DNA from: IMCC26256 sp046074845
GTDB taxonomy: Bacteria > Actinomycetota > Acidimicrobiia > IMCC26256
Length of the DNA stretch: 64,000 nt
Reading direction: 5' to 3'
NCBI GenBank assembly: GCA_046074845.1
Contig: JBJTOY010000062.1
Span: forward strand, 3,550 to 67,549
Below the pieces are notes generated by a model, which was not told the DNA's origin, did no database searches, and saw only the letters and a program-made list of their open reading frames with translations. This document shows positions 7,904 through 15,913 of the stretch, one piece after another. The stretch's first letter is position 1. Each line of letters opens with the position of its first letter. Both the position numbers and the translations under genes were made by a program.

Positions 7904-9216
7904 TGACGGACGCGCCGCCGGCGGGAGTCGACCGAACCCTCACCCGGGCCGAACGCCGAGCGCAGCGGTCCGGCGGGGCCGGTCCCGGTGCGGAACCCGC
8001 ACGGCCGCCGGCGTCCCCGTCGCCCCCGGACGAGCGCGGTCCCGTCGCACGGTCCGAGGCCGGCGGACGGCGTGCGGTCGCGCGGGCCCGCCGGCAGGCC
8101 CGGGCCGAACGCCGACGGTTCTGGCTCATCACGATGCCGGCCATCGTGGTCGTGCTCGGCCTCCTCGTCGGTGTCGGGGTGTGGCTCCGTCGCGACGACG
8201 ACGGGCGCGCCGCCGGTGGGAACCCGGCGGATCTCCCGGCGCTCCAGACCACCGCGGCCCTCGTCGGCCACACTGCGATCGACGGCTCGTCCGACGTCAT
8301 CCTCGTGCTCGGACGCTCCGGGGAGGACGGCTCGGTGCTGCTCATGCCCGGCGCGACCCAGGTGGAGGTGCCGTCGCTCGGGATCCAGACCCTCGCCCAG
8401 GTCCCCTCGCTCGGCAGCGCGGCGCTGCTCACCACGACGGTGCAGAACCTCTCGGGGGTGCGCACCGGCGCGGCGGTGCTCGGGGGTGACGCGACCTGGG
8501 CCTCGGCGCTCGCACCGGCGGCGCCGCTGGTCATCGATCTGCCGAACGACGTCACGCCGGCGGGCGGGACCCGGCCCGAGACCCCGGCCGGCCGGGTGCG
8601 GGCCACCGCCGAGGAGGCGCTACGCCTGCTCACCGTGGACGAGGAGGGCAGCGAGGTCGACCACCTCGTGACCGTGCAGGCCGTGCTCACCGCGTGGTTC
8701 GACCGGCTGCGGGACCCCGCGGTGGCGGCGGCCACGCGGGCCGCGGCCCCCGAGATCGCCGGGCCGCTCATCGAGGTCGCGACCACCGGCACGCCGTCGT
8801 TCGACACCCTCCCGGTCGACTCGGTCGGGACGAGCGGCGACGAGCGGCTGCGGGTCCGGAGCGCGTCCATGCCCGAACTCGTCGCCCGTGCGTTCCCCGA
8901 CGCGCGCCTCGGGATCGAGGGCGCCCGGCCGCGGGTCGAGATCCTCAACGGGGTCGGCACGGTCGGGCTCGCCCAAGCGGTGGCAGCCCGGGTGGTGCCG
9001 GCCGGGGCCGATGTGCGCCTCACCGGCAACTGGCCGGGCTTCGGGGTCGGGGCGACGCAGGTGGTCTACTACCGGGACCGCGATCGGCGCGCCGCTCAGG
9101 TGATCCTCGACGCCGTCGGGGTCGGCACGGTCCGTAAGGCGGGCCGCGCGGTGGGCATCACCGACATCACGATCATCGTGGGTCCGGATTTCGTCCCGGA
9201 GGCGACCACACCATGA
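7903..9216 (+). CDS. Membrane-anchored LytR/CpsA/Psr-like protein with LytR_C domain
   Basis: This 437-residue protein has a long basic, Pro-rich cytoplasmic N-terminus (about 75 residues) and one membrane segment (ITMPAIVVVLGLLVGVGVWL). The extracellular part is divergent but LCP-like in outline. The C-terminus matches the LytR_C fold: RPRVEILNGVGTVGLAQAVA, then GFGVGATQVVYY and a strand ending TDITIIVG. LCP proteins attach polymers to the cell wall. I see no clear set of LCP catalytic Arg/Asp residues, so an enzymatic role is uncertain. Its place between nadD and rsfS matches the usual actinobacterial location. ATG 7903 overlaps the nadD stop (TGATG); a GTG at 7900 is also possible. Confidence 0.75.
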   Translation: MTDAPPAGVDRTLTRAERRAQRSGGAGPGAEPARPPASPSPPDERGPVARSEAGGRRAVARARRQARAERRRFWLITMPAIVVVLGLLVGVGVWLRRDDDGRAAGGNPADLPALQTTAALVGHTAIDGSSDVILVLGRSGEDGSVLLMPGATQVEVPSLGIQTLAQVPSLGSAALLTTTVQNLSGVRTGAAVLGGDATWASALAPAAPLVIDLPNDVTPAGGTRPETPAGRVRATAEEALRLLTVDEEGSEVDHLVTVQAVLTAWFDRLRDPAVAAATRAAAPEIAGPLIEVATTGTPSFDTLPVDSVGTSGDERLRVRSASMPELVARAFPDARLGIEGARPRVEILNGVGTVGLAQAVAARVVPAGADVRLTGNWPGFGVGATQVVYYRDRDRRAAQVILDAVGVGTVRKAGRAVGITDITIIVGPDFVPEATTP

Positions 9217-9602
9217 GTGCACCGGAGTCCGGCGGGATCCTCGACAGCCACGCCCGTGCGATCGCGGCCGCCGAGGCCGCGGCCGACAAGAAGGCGAACG
9301 AGGTGCTCGTCCTCGACGTGGGCGACATCCTGGGCATCACGGAGGCCTTCGTCGTCGCGAGCGCGTCGAACGGTCGGCAGGTCAGAGCCATCGTGGACGA
9401 GGTCGAGGAGTGCCTCCGGGTGCTCCACGGGGCCACCCCGCGCAGCGTCGAGGGCCTCGACGACGCCGGGTGGGTGCTCATGGACTACGGCGACTTCATC
9501 GTCCACGTGTTCCTCGACGAGACGCGGGAGTACTACGCGCTCGAGCGGCTGTGGAGCGACGCGGCGACGATCTGGCGCGGGGCCGAGGCGCCGGCCGTCT
9601 GA
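9213..9602 (+). CDS. rsfS: Ribosome silencing factor
   Basis: RsfS binds ribosomal protein L14 on the 50S subunit and blocks subunit joining when nutrients are scarce. The 129-residue protein shows the family core: VLVLDVGDILGITEAFVVAS, NGRQVRAIVDEVEE, and the end WVLMDYGDFIVHVFLDETRE followed by YYALERLW. The ATGA overlap with the upstream gene points to translational coupling. The stop codon lies inside the base of a terminator hairpin shared with hisF on the other strand. Confidence 0.95.
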   Translation: MSAPESGGILDSHARAIAAAEAAADKKANEVLVLDVGDILGITEAFVVASASNGRQVRAIVDEVEECLRVLHGATPRSVEGLDDAGWVLMDYGDFIVHVFLDETREYYALERLWSDAATIWRGAEAPAV

Positions 9603-9626
9603 ACCCGCGCCGGTGGGCGCGGGTTC
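9601..9626. terminator. Bidirectional hairpin between convergent rsfS and hisF
   Basis: A perfect 11-bp stem (GAACCCGCGCC, 9601-9611, with GGCGCGGGTTC, 9616-9626) closes a GGTG loop. It fills the whole gap between two convergent genes, and each stop codon overlaps one arm. No T-tract follows on either strand, as is usual in high-GC actinobacteria. Confidence 0.7.
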
Positions 9627-10419
9627 AGTCCACCCAGGGACGCATCGGCACGCCGCGGCCGATGAGCGCGTCTTTCAGTTCCCGCACGCTCGGATTGTGC
9701 TCGAGGCGCGGCGAGTAGAGCATCGAGGAGATGATCGCCGCCTGCGCGCCACCCGCGGTGAGCCCGTCGGCGATGTGGTCCACCGTGCCGGCCCCTCCGC
9801 TCGCGATGACCGGGACGTTCACCGCATCGGCGACCGCACGGGTGATGTCGAGCTCGTAGCCGTCGCCGGTGCCGTCGCGATCGATGCTGTTCACGACGAT
9901 CTCGCCCGCGCCGAGGTCCTCGCCGCGCCGCACCCAGTCGATCGCGTCGAGTCCGGTGGCGGTGCGGGCGCCGTCGATGAACACCTCGTACCCGCTCGGG
10001 ATGCCGTCCCGCACGCCCACGTGCTGCACCTGGGTCGAGAGGACGACGCACTGGCGTCCGAACGCCTCGGCCCCGTGCCGGATGATGTCGGGGTCGCGCA
10101 CGGCCATCGAGTCGACGCTGATCTTCTCGGCCCCGGCCTTGAGCACCTCGTACATGTCGTCGACGTCACGGATGCCGCCGCCGACGGTGAAGGGCACGAA
10201 GACGTGCTCGGCGACACGCCGGACGGTATCGAGGTCGATCTTTCGACGCTCACTGCTCGCGGTGATGTCGTAGAACACGATCTCGTCGATCTGGTCCTCG
10301 TACAACGAGCGAGCGAGATCCTCGGCCGGAGCGACGTCGATGTTGTCCTGGAAGCGCACGGCCTTGGTGACCCGACCCCCGATCACGTCGAAGCAGGCGA
10401 TGAGCCGCTTGGTGAGCAT
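9625..10419 (-). CDS. hisF: Imidazole glycerol phosphate synthase, cyclase subunit (divergent)
   Basis: HisF joins HisH to convert PRFAR and ammonia to imidazole glycerol phosphate and AICAR in histidine synthesis. The 264-residue TIM barrel shows LTKRLIACFDV (catalytic Asp11 present), FVPFTVGGGIRDVDDMYEVL, VNSIDRDGTGDGYELD and PVIASGGAG. The segment that normally reads (A/M)D(A/V)K at the end of strand 5 reads STQVQHV here, so residue 130 is Gln, not the catalytic Asp. It starts one base into the hisH stop (TGATG). No other his genes are nearby. Either this lineage tolerates the change or the pair has another role. Confidence 0.85.
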   Translation of the reverse strand: MLTKRLIACFDVIGGRVTKAVRFQDNIDVAPAEDLARSLYEDQIDEIVFYDITASSERRKIDLDTVRRVAEHVFVPFTVGGGIRDVDDMYEVLKAGAEKISVDSMAVRDPDIIRHGAEAFGRQCVVLSTQVQHVGVRDGIPSGYEVFIDGARTATGLDAIDWVRRGEDLGAGEIVVNSIDRDGTGDGYELDITRAVADAVNVPVIASGGAGTVDHIADGLTAGGAQAAIISSMLYSPRLEHNPSVRELKDALIGRGVPMRPWVD

Positions 10420-11027
10420 CAGGCACCGTCCCAGGTCGCGAAGTTGCGGAGGATGCGGAGGCCGACCTCGCCGCTCTTCTCCGCGTGGAACTGGGTCGCG
10501 GCGATGTTGCCGCGGGCGACCATCGAGGCGAACTCGCCCGCGTAGTCGGTGGTGGCGAGCACGGCGGCCGGGTCGGCGGGGACCGCGTGGTACGAGTTCA
10601 CGAAGTAGCAGTACGGCTCCGCCGGCAGGCCGTCGGTGAGCGGGTGGGCGCGGGCGGCGCGGACGAGGTTCCAACCGATCTGGGGCACCCGCACCGAGTC
10701 GGGGAACCGGCGGACCTCACCCGGGAGCCACCCGAGGCACTCGGCCGGGCCCTCCTCCGAGCGATCGAACAGCACCTGGAGTCCGATGCAGATGCCGAGG
10801 AACGGCACGCCGTCGTCGAGGGCGCGCCGGCCGAGCGCGTCGACGAGGCCGGTCCCGGCGAGCGAGTCGATCGTGGCCCGGGCCGCCCCCACCCCGGGCA
10901 GGATGATGCGATCGACGGCGCCCAGGTCGGCGGGCGTGGCCACGAGGCGCGCCCCGAGGCCGAGGCGCGCCAGGGCAAACATCACGCTGGGGGCGTTGCC
11001 CGCCCGGTAGTCCACGACGCCGATCAC
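10419..11027 (-). CDS. hisH: Imidazole glycerol phosphate synthase, glutamine amidotransferase subunit
   Basis: HisH hydrolyses glutamine and passes ammonia to HisF. The 202-residue class I amidotransferase shows IILPGVGAARATIDSL (oxyanion region), the nucleophile elbow PFLGICIGLQVLF with its Cys, and the His/Glu dyad QFHAEKSGEVGLRILRNF (usually QFHPEKS). The triad appears intact. GTG 11027 lies 9 nt after a TAGACT box, which suggests a leaderless hisH-hisF transcript. The stop overlaps the hisF start. Confidence 0.93.
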   Translation of the reverse strand: MIGVVDYRAGNAPSVMFALARLGLGARLVATPADLGAVDRIILPGVGAARATIDSLAGTGLVDALGRRALDDGVPFLGICIGLQVLFDRSEEGPAECLGWLPGEVRRFPDSVRVPQIGWNLVRAARAHPLTDGLPAEPYCYFVNSYHAVPADPAAVLATTDYAGEFASMVARGNIAATQFHAEKSGEVGLRILRNFATWDGA

Positions 11028-11036
11028 AGGGGAGCG

Positions 11037-11042
11037 AGTCTA
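11037..11042 (-). promoter_or_regulatory. -10 box TAGACT before hisH
   Basis: On the minus strand TAGACT precedes GTG 11027 by 9 nt, with no ribosome binding site between them. Confidence 0.5.
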
Positions 11043-11098
11043 GGGACGGCTCCTCGCGCGCCTCCGACCGGTTCCCGTCCGGGGCCTCGGGCCATCCC

Positions 11099-11104
11099 TA
11101 GGAT
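11099..11104 (+). promoter_or_regulatory. -10-like box TAGGAT before the His-rich microprotein
   Basis: TAGGAT would give a leader of about 25 nt. That leader contains GAGGAGGG (11121-11128), 7 nt before ATG 11136. Confidence 0.4.
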
Positions 11105-11135
11105 GCGGCGGTCGATCCACGAGGAGGGACCCAGG

Positions 11136-11294
11136 ATGAGCGGTCACGGTCACGACGACGGTCACGACGACGGGCACGGGCACTCGGCCCCGGTCCCCGA
11201 GGTCCCGTCCGAGCCGCGCCCGGTGCTGCAGGGCGTCGGGCTCGTGCTCTGCCTCGTGGCCACCGTCGCGCTCGCCGTGTTCGTGCAGGGCTGA
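11136..11294 (+). CDS. His/Asp-rich single-span membrane microprotein
   Basis: This 52-residue ORF starts at ATG 11136 behind a strong ribosome binding site (GAGGAGGG). The N-terminal half is a run of His, Asp and Gly (MSGHGHDDGHDDGHGHSAP). The C-terminal half is one hydrophobic helix (GVGLVLCLVATVALAVFVQG). I do not recognise a family. The composition suggests a small membrane protein whose His/Asp tail could bind metal ions. It lies alone between genes on the opposite strand. Confidence 0.65.
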   Translation: MSGHGHDDGHDDGHGHSAPVPEVPSEPRPVLQGVGLVLCLVATVALAVFVQG

Positions 11295-11314
11295 CCCGCG
11301 CTCGGGGTCCGCGC

Positions 11315-12202
11315 CTACCCGAAGTCGGTCTCGGTGACGACCTTCTCGGACATGTCCGGGTACTCGCTCACGTAGTCGACGACCCGAACCCGCCCGGTCG
11401 GGACGAAACGGCCGGCGTCGATCACCCGCCGAGGCACGTAGGGGAGCAGTCCGAGGTTGCGGAACAGTCGGGTCTGCGGTTCCCAGATCGAGGCCCGCTC
11501 GTGCCAGAGCAGCCGGTCGAGCTTTCGCAGCAGCGTCATGAGCGTGACGAGCGTGGCCGAGAGGACGCCGGCCACGACCGCGCCGACGATCGAACCCTTC
11601 GGCAGCTCCACGATGATCGAGAGCATCACCCCGAGCAGCAGCAGGAGCGTGGTCCACTCGAGGCGCGAGAGGGACTGGCCGATCGCGGCCTCCATGAGCG
11701 CCCGCGACATCGACATGTCGTTCGTCTGCTGGAGCAGGTGGTAGTAGGCGATCTCCTGCTGCGGCGTGCGCGGCTCGAGTGCGATCACCGCGCGCGAGAG
11801 CTCGAGGAAGGTCGCCGTCGACATCGAGAACTCGGCCAGTCGGTAGTCGATCTGCGCCATGAGCTGGGCGTCGATCCGGGCCCGGATTGCGTCGCGCTGG
11901 TCGGGGAACACCTCGACGAGCTGGTGGATGGCGAGGAGGTTGGCGTCCCCGCGCCGGATGAGGTCGTGGACGGCGCTGAGGCGGAGCCGGGTGCGCTCGA
12001 TGGTGAACGCCAGCAGCACGCCGAACAGGAACGTGGCGACGGTGGCCAGGGCGGCGAGGAGTCCGAGGGTCAGACCGTCGGCCTCGAGGGGCGCCTCGAT
12101 GACGAACGACAGCCCGGCGACCACCAGCCCGACGGCGATCGCGGGACCGGCCACGACCTCGCCGAGGATGATGCGTCGCCAGCGTGTTCGCAACCCCCGC
12201 AT
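11315..12202 (-). CDS. Four-helix membrane protein, DUF4239/bestrophin-like
   Basis: This 295-residue protein has two N-terminal hydrophobic segments (GPAIAVGLVVAGLSFVI and GLLAALATVATFLFGVLLAF) and two more near residues 180-230 (TTLLLLLGVMLSIIVEL; IVGAVVAGVLSATLVTLMTL). A long amphipathic helical region lies between them. The pattern resembles bestrophin-like DUF4239 proteins, but the match is by layout only and function is unknown. ATG 12202 follows a TACACT box by 9 nt. The neighbouring tRNA-Ala is on the same strand with its own -10 box. Confidence 0.6.
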   Translation of the reverse strand: MRGLRTRWRRIILGEVVAGPAIAVGLVVAGLSFVIEAPLEADGLTLGLLAALATVATFLFGVLLAFTIERTRLRLSAVHDLIRRGDANLLAIHQLVEVFPDQRDAIRARIDAQLMAQIDYRLAEFSMSTATFLELSRAVIALEPRTPQQEIAYYHLLQQTNDMSMSRALMEAAIGQSLSRLEWTTLLLLLGVMLSIIVELPKGSIVGAVVAGVLSATLVTLMTLLRKLDRLLWHERASIWEPQTRLFRNLGLLPYVPRRVIDAGRFVPTGRVRVVDYVSEYPDMSEKVVTETDFG

Positions 12203-12211
12203 AGAGCGCGG

Positions 12212-12217
12212 AGTGTA
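12212..12217 (-). promoter_or_regulatory. -10 box TACACT before the DUF4239-like gene
   Basis: On the minus strand TACACT lies 9 nt before ATG 12202. This is a leaderless layout. Confidence 0.5.
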
Positions 12218-12272
12218 CCGGCGGGATCGCCGGGCGCTCCGGGCCGAGGCGGCCTGCGGGATGCGCTCGGAG

Positions 12273-12345
12273 TGGAGCTGAGGGGAATTGAACCCCTGAC
12301 CTCTTCCATGCCATGGAAGCGCTCTGCCAACTGAGCTACAGCCCC
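12273..12345 (-). tRNA. tRNA-Ala (anticodon GGC)
   Basis: The 73-nt cloverleaf has acceptor arms GGGGCTG and CAGCTCC with one G-U pair, a D-arm AGCTCAGTTGGCAGAGC, an anticodon stem CTTCC/GGAAG around loop ATGGCAT, and the T-loop GTTCAATTC. The discriminator is A. The 3' CCA is not encoded. Confidence 0.95.
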
Positions 12346-12356
12346 GAGAGCGCAGG

Positions 12357-12362
12357 AGGATA
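12357..12362 (-). promoter_or_regulatory. -10 box TATCCT of tRNA-Ala
   Basis: TATCCT ends 11 nt before the mature 5' end of the tRNA, the same spacing as at tRNA-CAU (52276). Confidence 0.5.
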
Positions 12363-12416
12363 GCAGCAGGCCCCCGGCGGTCCGTCACGGGGCGAGGGCC
12401 GGTGGGGTGCCGCCGG

Positions 12417-12422
12417 TACGCT
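12417..12422 (+). promoter_or_regulatory. -10 box TACGCT, leaderless start of leuS
   Basis: TACGCT precedes ATG 12432 by 9 nt and no ribosome binding site is present. Confidence 0.55.
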
Positions 12423-12431
12423 CGGCGCCCG

Positions 12432-15401
12432 ATGACCGACACCGCCGCCTCCGACCGCACGCCGCGCGCTCGTTACGACGCCGCGCTCGCCACCTCGATC
12501 GAGCGCGCGTGGCAGGACCGCTGGGAGGCCGAGCGCACCTTCTGGGCGCCGAATCCTGCGGGCGAGCTCGCCGATGGCTTCGCCGCGGTGGCCGACCGCA
12601 CGCCGCTCTACGTGCTCGACATGTTCCCGTACCCGAGCGGGGCCGGCCTCCACGTCGGGCACCCGCTGGGCTACATCGGGACCGACGTGTACGCGCGCTT
12701 CCGGCGGATGACCGGTTGCAACGTGCTGCACGCGATGGGCTACGACGCGTTCGGGCTCCCAGCGGAGCAGTACGCGGTGCAGACCGGCCAGCACCCGCGG
12801 GTGACCACCGAGGCCAACATCGCCAACATGCGCCGCCAGCTCCGGGCCCTCGGCCTCGGGCACGACCCGCGTCGGGGTGTGGCCACGACCGACGTCGGTT
12901 ACTACCGCTGGACCCAGTGGATCTTCCTCCAGATCTACAACGCCTTCTACGACGAGTCCGCCGACCGGGCCCGTCCGATCGCCGAGCTCGTGGCTGAGTT
13001 CGAGGCCGGGACCCGTGACGCGACGATGCACGGCGACGGGGTCGCGTGGTCCGACCTCGACGACCCCGGGCGGCGACGCCTCGTCGATTCGTTCCGCCTC
13101 GCGTACCTTGCCGAGGCCCCGGTGAACTGGTGTCCCGGACTGGGCACGGTGCTCGCCAACGAGGAGGTCACGGCCGACGGGCGTTCCGAGCGCGGCAACT
13201 TCCCCGTGTTCCGCCGACCACTCAAGCAGTGGACGATGCGGATCACCGCGTACGCTGAGCGCCTCCTCGACGACCTCGACCTGCTCGACTGGACCGACTC
13301 CATCAAGTTGATGCAGCGGAACTGGATCGGTCGCAGCACCGGCGCCGAGGTGACCTTCGGCGTGGACGGCCACGAGGACCTCGGCATCACCGTGTTCACG
13401 ACCCGGCCCGACACGCTGTTCGGCGCCACCTACATGGTGCTCGCCCCTGAGCATCCGCTCGTCGACGCCATCACGCCCACCGAGTGGCCCGGCGCGCTCT
13501 TCGACGACCAGCACTCCGAGGTCCCGATAGCGTGGCGCGGCATCTTCGGCGACGGGGTCGGACCCGCGGCGGCCGTGCGGTCCTACCGCGACTTCGCGGC
13601 ACAGAAGTCCGAGCTCGAGCGGCAGGCCGAGGGCCACGTCAAGACCGGCGTGTTCACCGGTGCGTTCGCGGTCAACCCGGTGAACGGCGCCCGCATCCCG
13701 GTGTTCATCGCCGACTACGTCCTCATGGGTTACGGCACCGGAGCGATCATGGCGGTGCCCGCGCACGACGAACGCGACTTCGCGTTCGCCCGGGAGTTCG
13801 ACCTCGGGATCGTCCCCGTCGTGCGACCGGACGCCGCGTGGCTGGCCGCGCACGGGGTGGCCGCCGACGACGCCACCGACTGGCCCGAGGCGTTCACCGG
13901 TGTCGGGGTGGCGATGGCCTCCGCGAACGACGGGGTCAGCCTCGACGGGCTCGACACGCCCTCGGCGAAGGCGGCGATCAACGCGTGGCTGGCCGCCGAG
14001 GGGCTCGGGGCGCCGACCACCACCTACAAGCTGCGCGACTGGCTGTTCAGTCGCCAGCGGTACTGGGGTGAGCCCTTCCCGATCGTGTTCGACGAGACGG
14101 GGCTCCCGATCGCGCTGCCGGAGTCGGCACTGCCGGTCGAACTCCCCGAGGTCTCGGACTTCGCGCCCCGGACCTCCGAGGACCCCGACGCGCTGCCCGA
14201 ACCGCCGCTGGCCCGGGCCGAGGACTGGGTCGAGGTCACCCTCGATCTCGAGGGCCCGGCCTGGGCCGGGTACGGCGGCGGCCCGCGCACCTTCCGGCGC
14301 GAGGTCAACACCATGCCGCAGTGGGCGGGATCCTGCTGGTACTACCTGCGCTACCTCGACCCGGAGAACGAGGATGCGTTGGTCGACGCCGGCGTGGAGC
14401 GGTACTGGATGGACGGCGTGCGCGCCGACGGGTCGCCGGCGGCGGGGGGAGTGGACCTCTACGTCGGCGGGGTCGAGCACGCGGTGCTCCACCTGCTGTA
14501 CGCGCGCTTCTGGCACAAGGTGCTGTTCGACCTCGGCCATGTGACCACCGTCGAGCCCTTCCAGCGCCTCTTCAACCAGGGATACATCCAGGCCTACGCC
14601 TACACGGACCAGCGTGGCGTGTACGTGGAGGCCGGCGAGGTCGTGGAGCGCGACGGCGAGTGGTTCCTCGGTGACGAGCCGGTGAACCGTGAGTACGGGA
14701 AGATGGGCAAGAGCCTGCGCAACGTGGTGACTCCCGACGACATCTACACCGAGTACGGCGCCGACACGCTGCGGCTCTACGAGATGTTCATGGGCCCGCT
14801 CGATGCGAGCCGACCGTGGAACACGACCGACATCGTCGGCGTGCACCGGTTCCTGCAACGGCTCTGGCGCAACCTGGTCGACGAGGACTCCGGGGACCTC
14901 CACGTGTCGGACGCACCCGCCGACGACGACACGCTGCGGATGCTGCACCACACGATCGCAGCCGTGCGCGCTGACATGGAGCAGATGTCGTTCAACACCG
15001 CGATCGCGCGCCTCTTCGAGCTCAACAACCACCTGACCCAGGTCGTCGCCGCCACCGGCGGCGCGCCGAGGGTGGTGGCCGAGGCGATCACCCTGATGGT
15101 GGCGCCGCTCGCCCCCCACGTCGCCGAGGAGCTGTGGTCCCGGATGGGACACGCGGGGTCGCTCGCCTACGAGCCGTTCCCCGAGGCCGACCCGGCGCTC
15201 CTCGTCGTCGAGGCGGTCGAGGTGCCGGTCCAGGTCAACGGGAAGGTGCGCGGTCGCATCACCGTCCCGGTCGACGCGGACCCGGCCGCGCTCGAGGCCG
15301 CAGCCCGGGCCGACGAGAAGGTGGCGGCGCTGCTGGCCGGGGCCACAGTGCGCAAGGTCGTCGCCGTGCCGGGTCGACTCGTCAACTTCGTCGTCGGCTG
15401 A
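12432..15401 (+). CDS. leuS: Leucyl-tRNA synthetase
   Basis: This class I synthetase charges tRNA-Leu. The 989-residue protein has the HIGH motif as PYPSGAGLHVGH near residue 70. The large editing (CP1) domain includes TTRPDTLFGATYMVLAPEHP and GTGAIMAVPAHDERDFAFA. The second signature reads KMGKS (in GKMGKSLRNVVTPD) instead of KMSKS, a variant common in actinobacteria. The C-terminus VQVNGKVRGRITVPVD is typical. The editing Asp in AVPAHDERD is kept. A short HExxH gene follows 5 nt downstream. Confidence 0.97.
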   Translation: MTDTAASDRTPRARYDAALATSIERAWQDRWEAERTFWAPNPAGELADGFAAVADRTPLYVLDMFPYPSGAGLHVGHPLGYIGTDVYARFRRMTGCNVLHAMGYDAFGLPAEQYAVQTGQHPRVTTEANIANMRRQLRALGLGHDPRRGVATTDVGYYRWTQWIFLQIYNAFYDESADRARPIAELVAEFEAGTRDATMHGDGVAWSDLDDPGRRRLVDSFRLAYLAEAPVNWCPGLGTVLANEEVTADGRSERGNFPVFRRPLKQWTMRITAYAERLLDDLDLLDWTDSIKLMQRNWIGRSTGAEVTFGVDGHEDLGITVFTTRPDTLFGATYMVLAPEHPLVDAITPTEWPGALFDDQHSEVPIAWRGIFGDGVGPAAAVRSYRDFAAQKSELERQAEGHVKTGVFTGAFAVNPVNGARIPVFIADYVLMGYGTGAIMAVPAHDERDFAFAREFDLGIVPVVRPDAAWLAAHGVAADDATDWPEAFTGVGVAMASANDGVSLDGLDTPSAKAAINAWLAAEGLGAPTTTYKLRDWLFSRQRYWGEPFPIVFDETGLPIALPESALPVELPEVSDFAPRTSEDPDALPEPPLARAEDWVEVTLDLEGPAWAGYGGGPRTFRREVNTMPQWAGSCWYYLRYLDPENEDALVDAGVERYWMDGVRADGSPAAGGVDLYVGGVEHAVLHLLYARFWHKVLFDLGHVTTVEPFQRLFNQGYIQAYAYTDQRGVYVEAGEVVERDGEWFLGDEPVNREYGKMGKSLRNVVTPDDIYTEYGADTLRLYEMFMGPLDASRPWNTTDIVGVHRFLQRLWRNLVDEDSGDLHVSDAPADDDTLRMLHHTIAAVRADMEQMSFNTAIARLFELNNHLTQVVAATGGAPRVVAEAITLMVAPLAPHVAEELWSRMGHAGSLAYEPFPEADPALLVVEAVEVPVQVNGKVRGRITVPVDADPAALEAAARADEKVAALLAGATVRKVVAVPGRLVNFVVG

Positions 15402-15406
15402 CGGCC

Positions 15407-15757
15407 GTGGCACGCGTGCGGCGCCTCGATCCGGTCGCGATCGGCGCGACCCGCGACCACGTCGCCGCGCTCGACGCACGTCGCGCCCGGATCGTGGTCG
15501 TCCCGTGGTTGACCCCCGGCGTGGCCGGGATGACCCTCGGGCGCTGGATCCTGCTCCGGCGCGGCTGCGAGGACGACCTCGGCCTCCTGGCCCACGAGCT
15601 CGTCCACGTGCGGCAGTGGCGTGAACGCGGTGCACTCCGGTTCCTCAGGGGCTACCTCGCGGCGTACGTGCGTGGGCGCCGGTCCGGGCTCGATCACGGG
15701 GCGGCGTACGCCGCGATCCCGGCCGAGGTCGAGGCCCGGACGCTCACCGGTCGCTGA
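15407..15757 (+). CDS. Small HExxH zinc-metallopeptidase-like protein
   Basis: This is a 116-residue protein that starts with GTG 5 nt after leuS. Its core reads LGLLAHELVHVRQWRERG, an HExxH zinc motif in the context LAHELxHVxQ seen in DUF4157-like putative peptidases. A basic N-terminus and the segment WLTPGVAGMTLGRWILLRRG precede it, and a C-terminal Ala/Glu helix follows. There is no signal peptide, and a downstream third zinc ligand is not obvious. Peptidase activity is therefore an inference. The close spacing suggests co-transcription with leuS. Confidence 0.7.
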   Translation: MARVRRLDPVAIGATRDHVAALDARRARIVVVPWLTPGVAGMTLGRWILLRRGCEDDLGLLAHELVHVRQWRERGALRFLRGYLAAYVRGRRSGLDHGAAYAAIPAEVEARTLTGR

Positions 15758-15913
15758 CGTCCGACGGGGTCGCTACGATCCGGACCGGTCGACCGCACCG
15801 GGTCCGCACCCCGCCGATCCCGCTCCGACCCGCGCCGCCCCCGGCGGCCGCCCTTCCCCTCCACTGTCGACGCGCGACCGATCCGATCGGCGCGCCCCGT
15901 CGAGGGAGGGACC

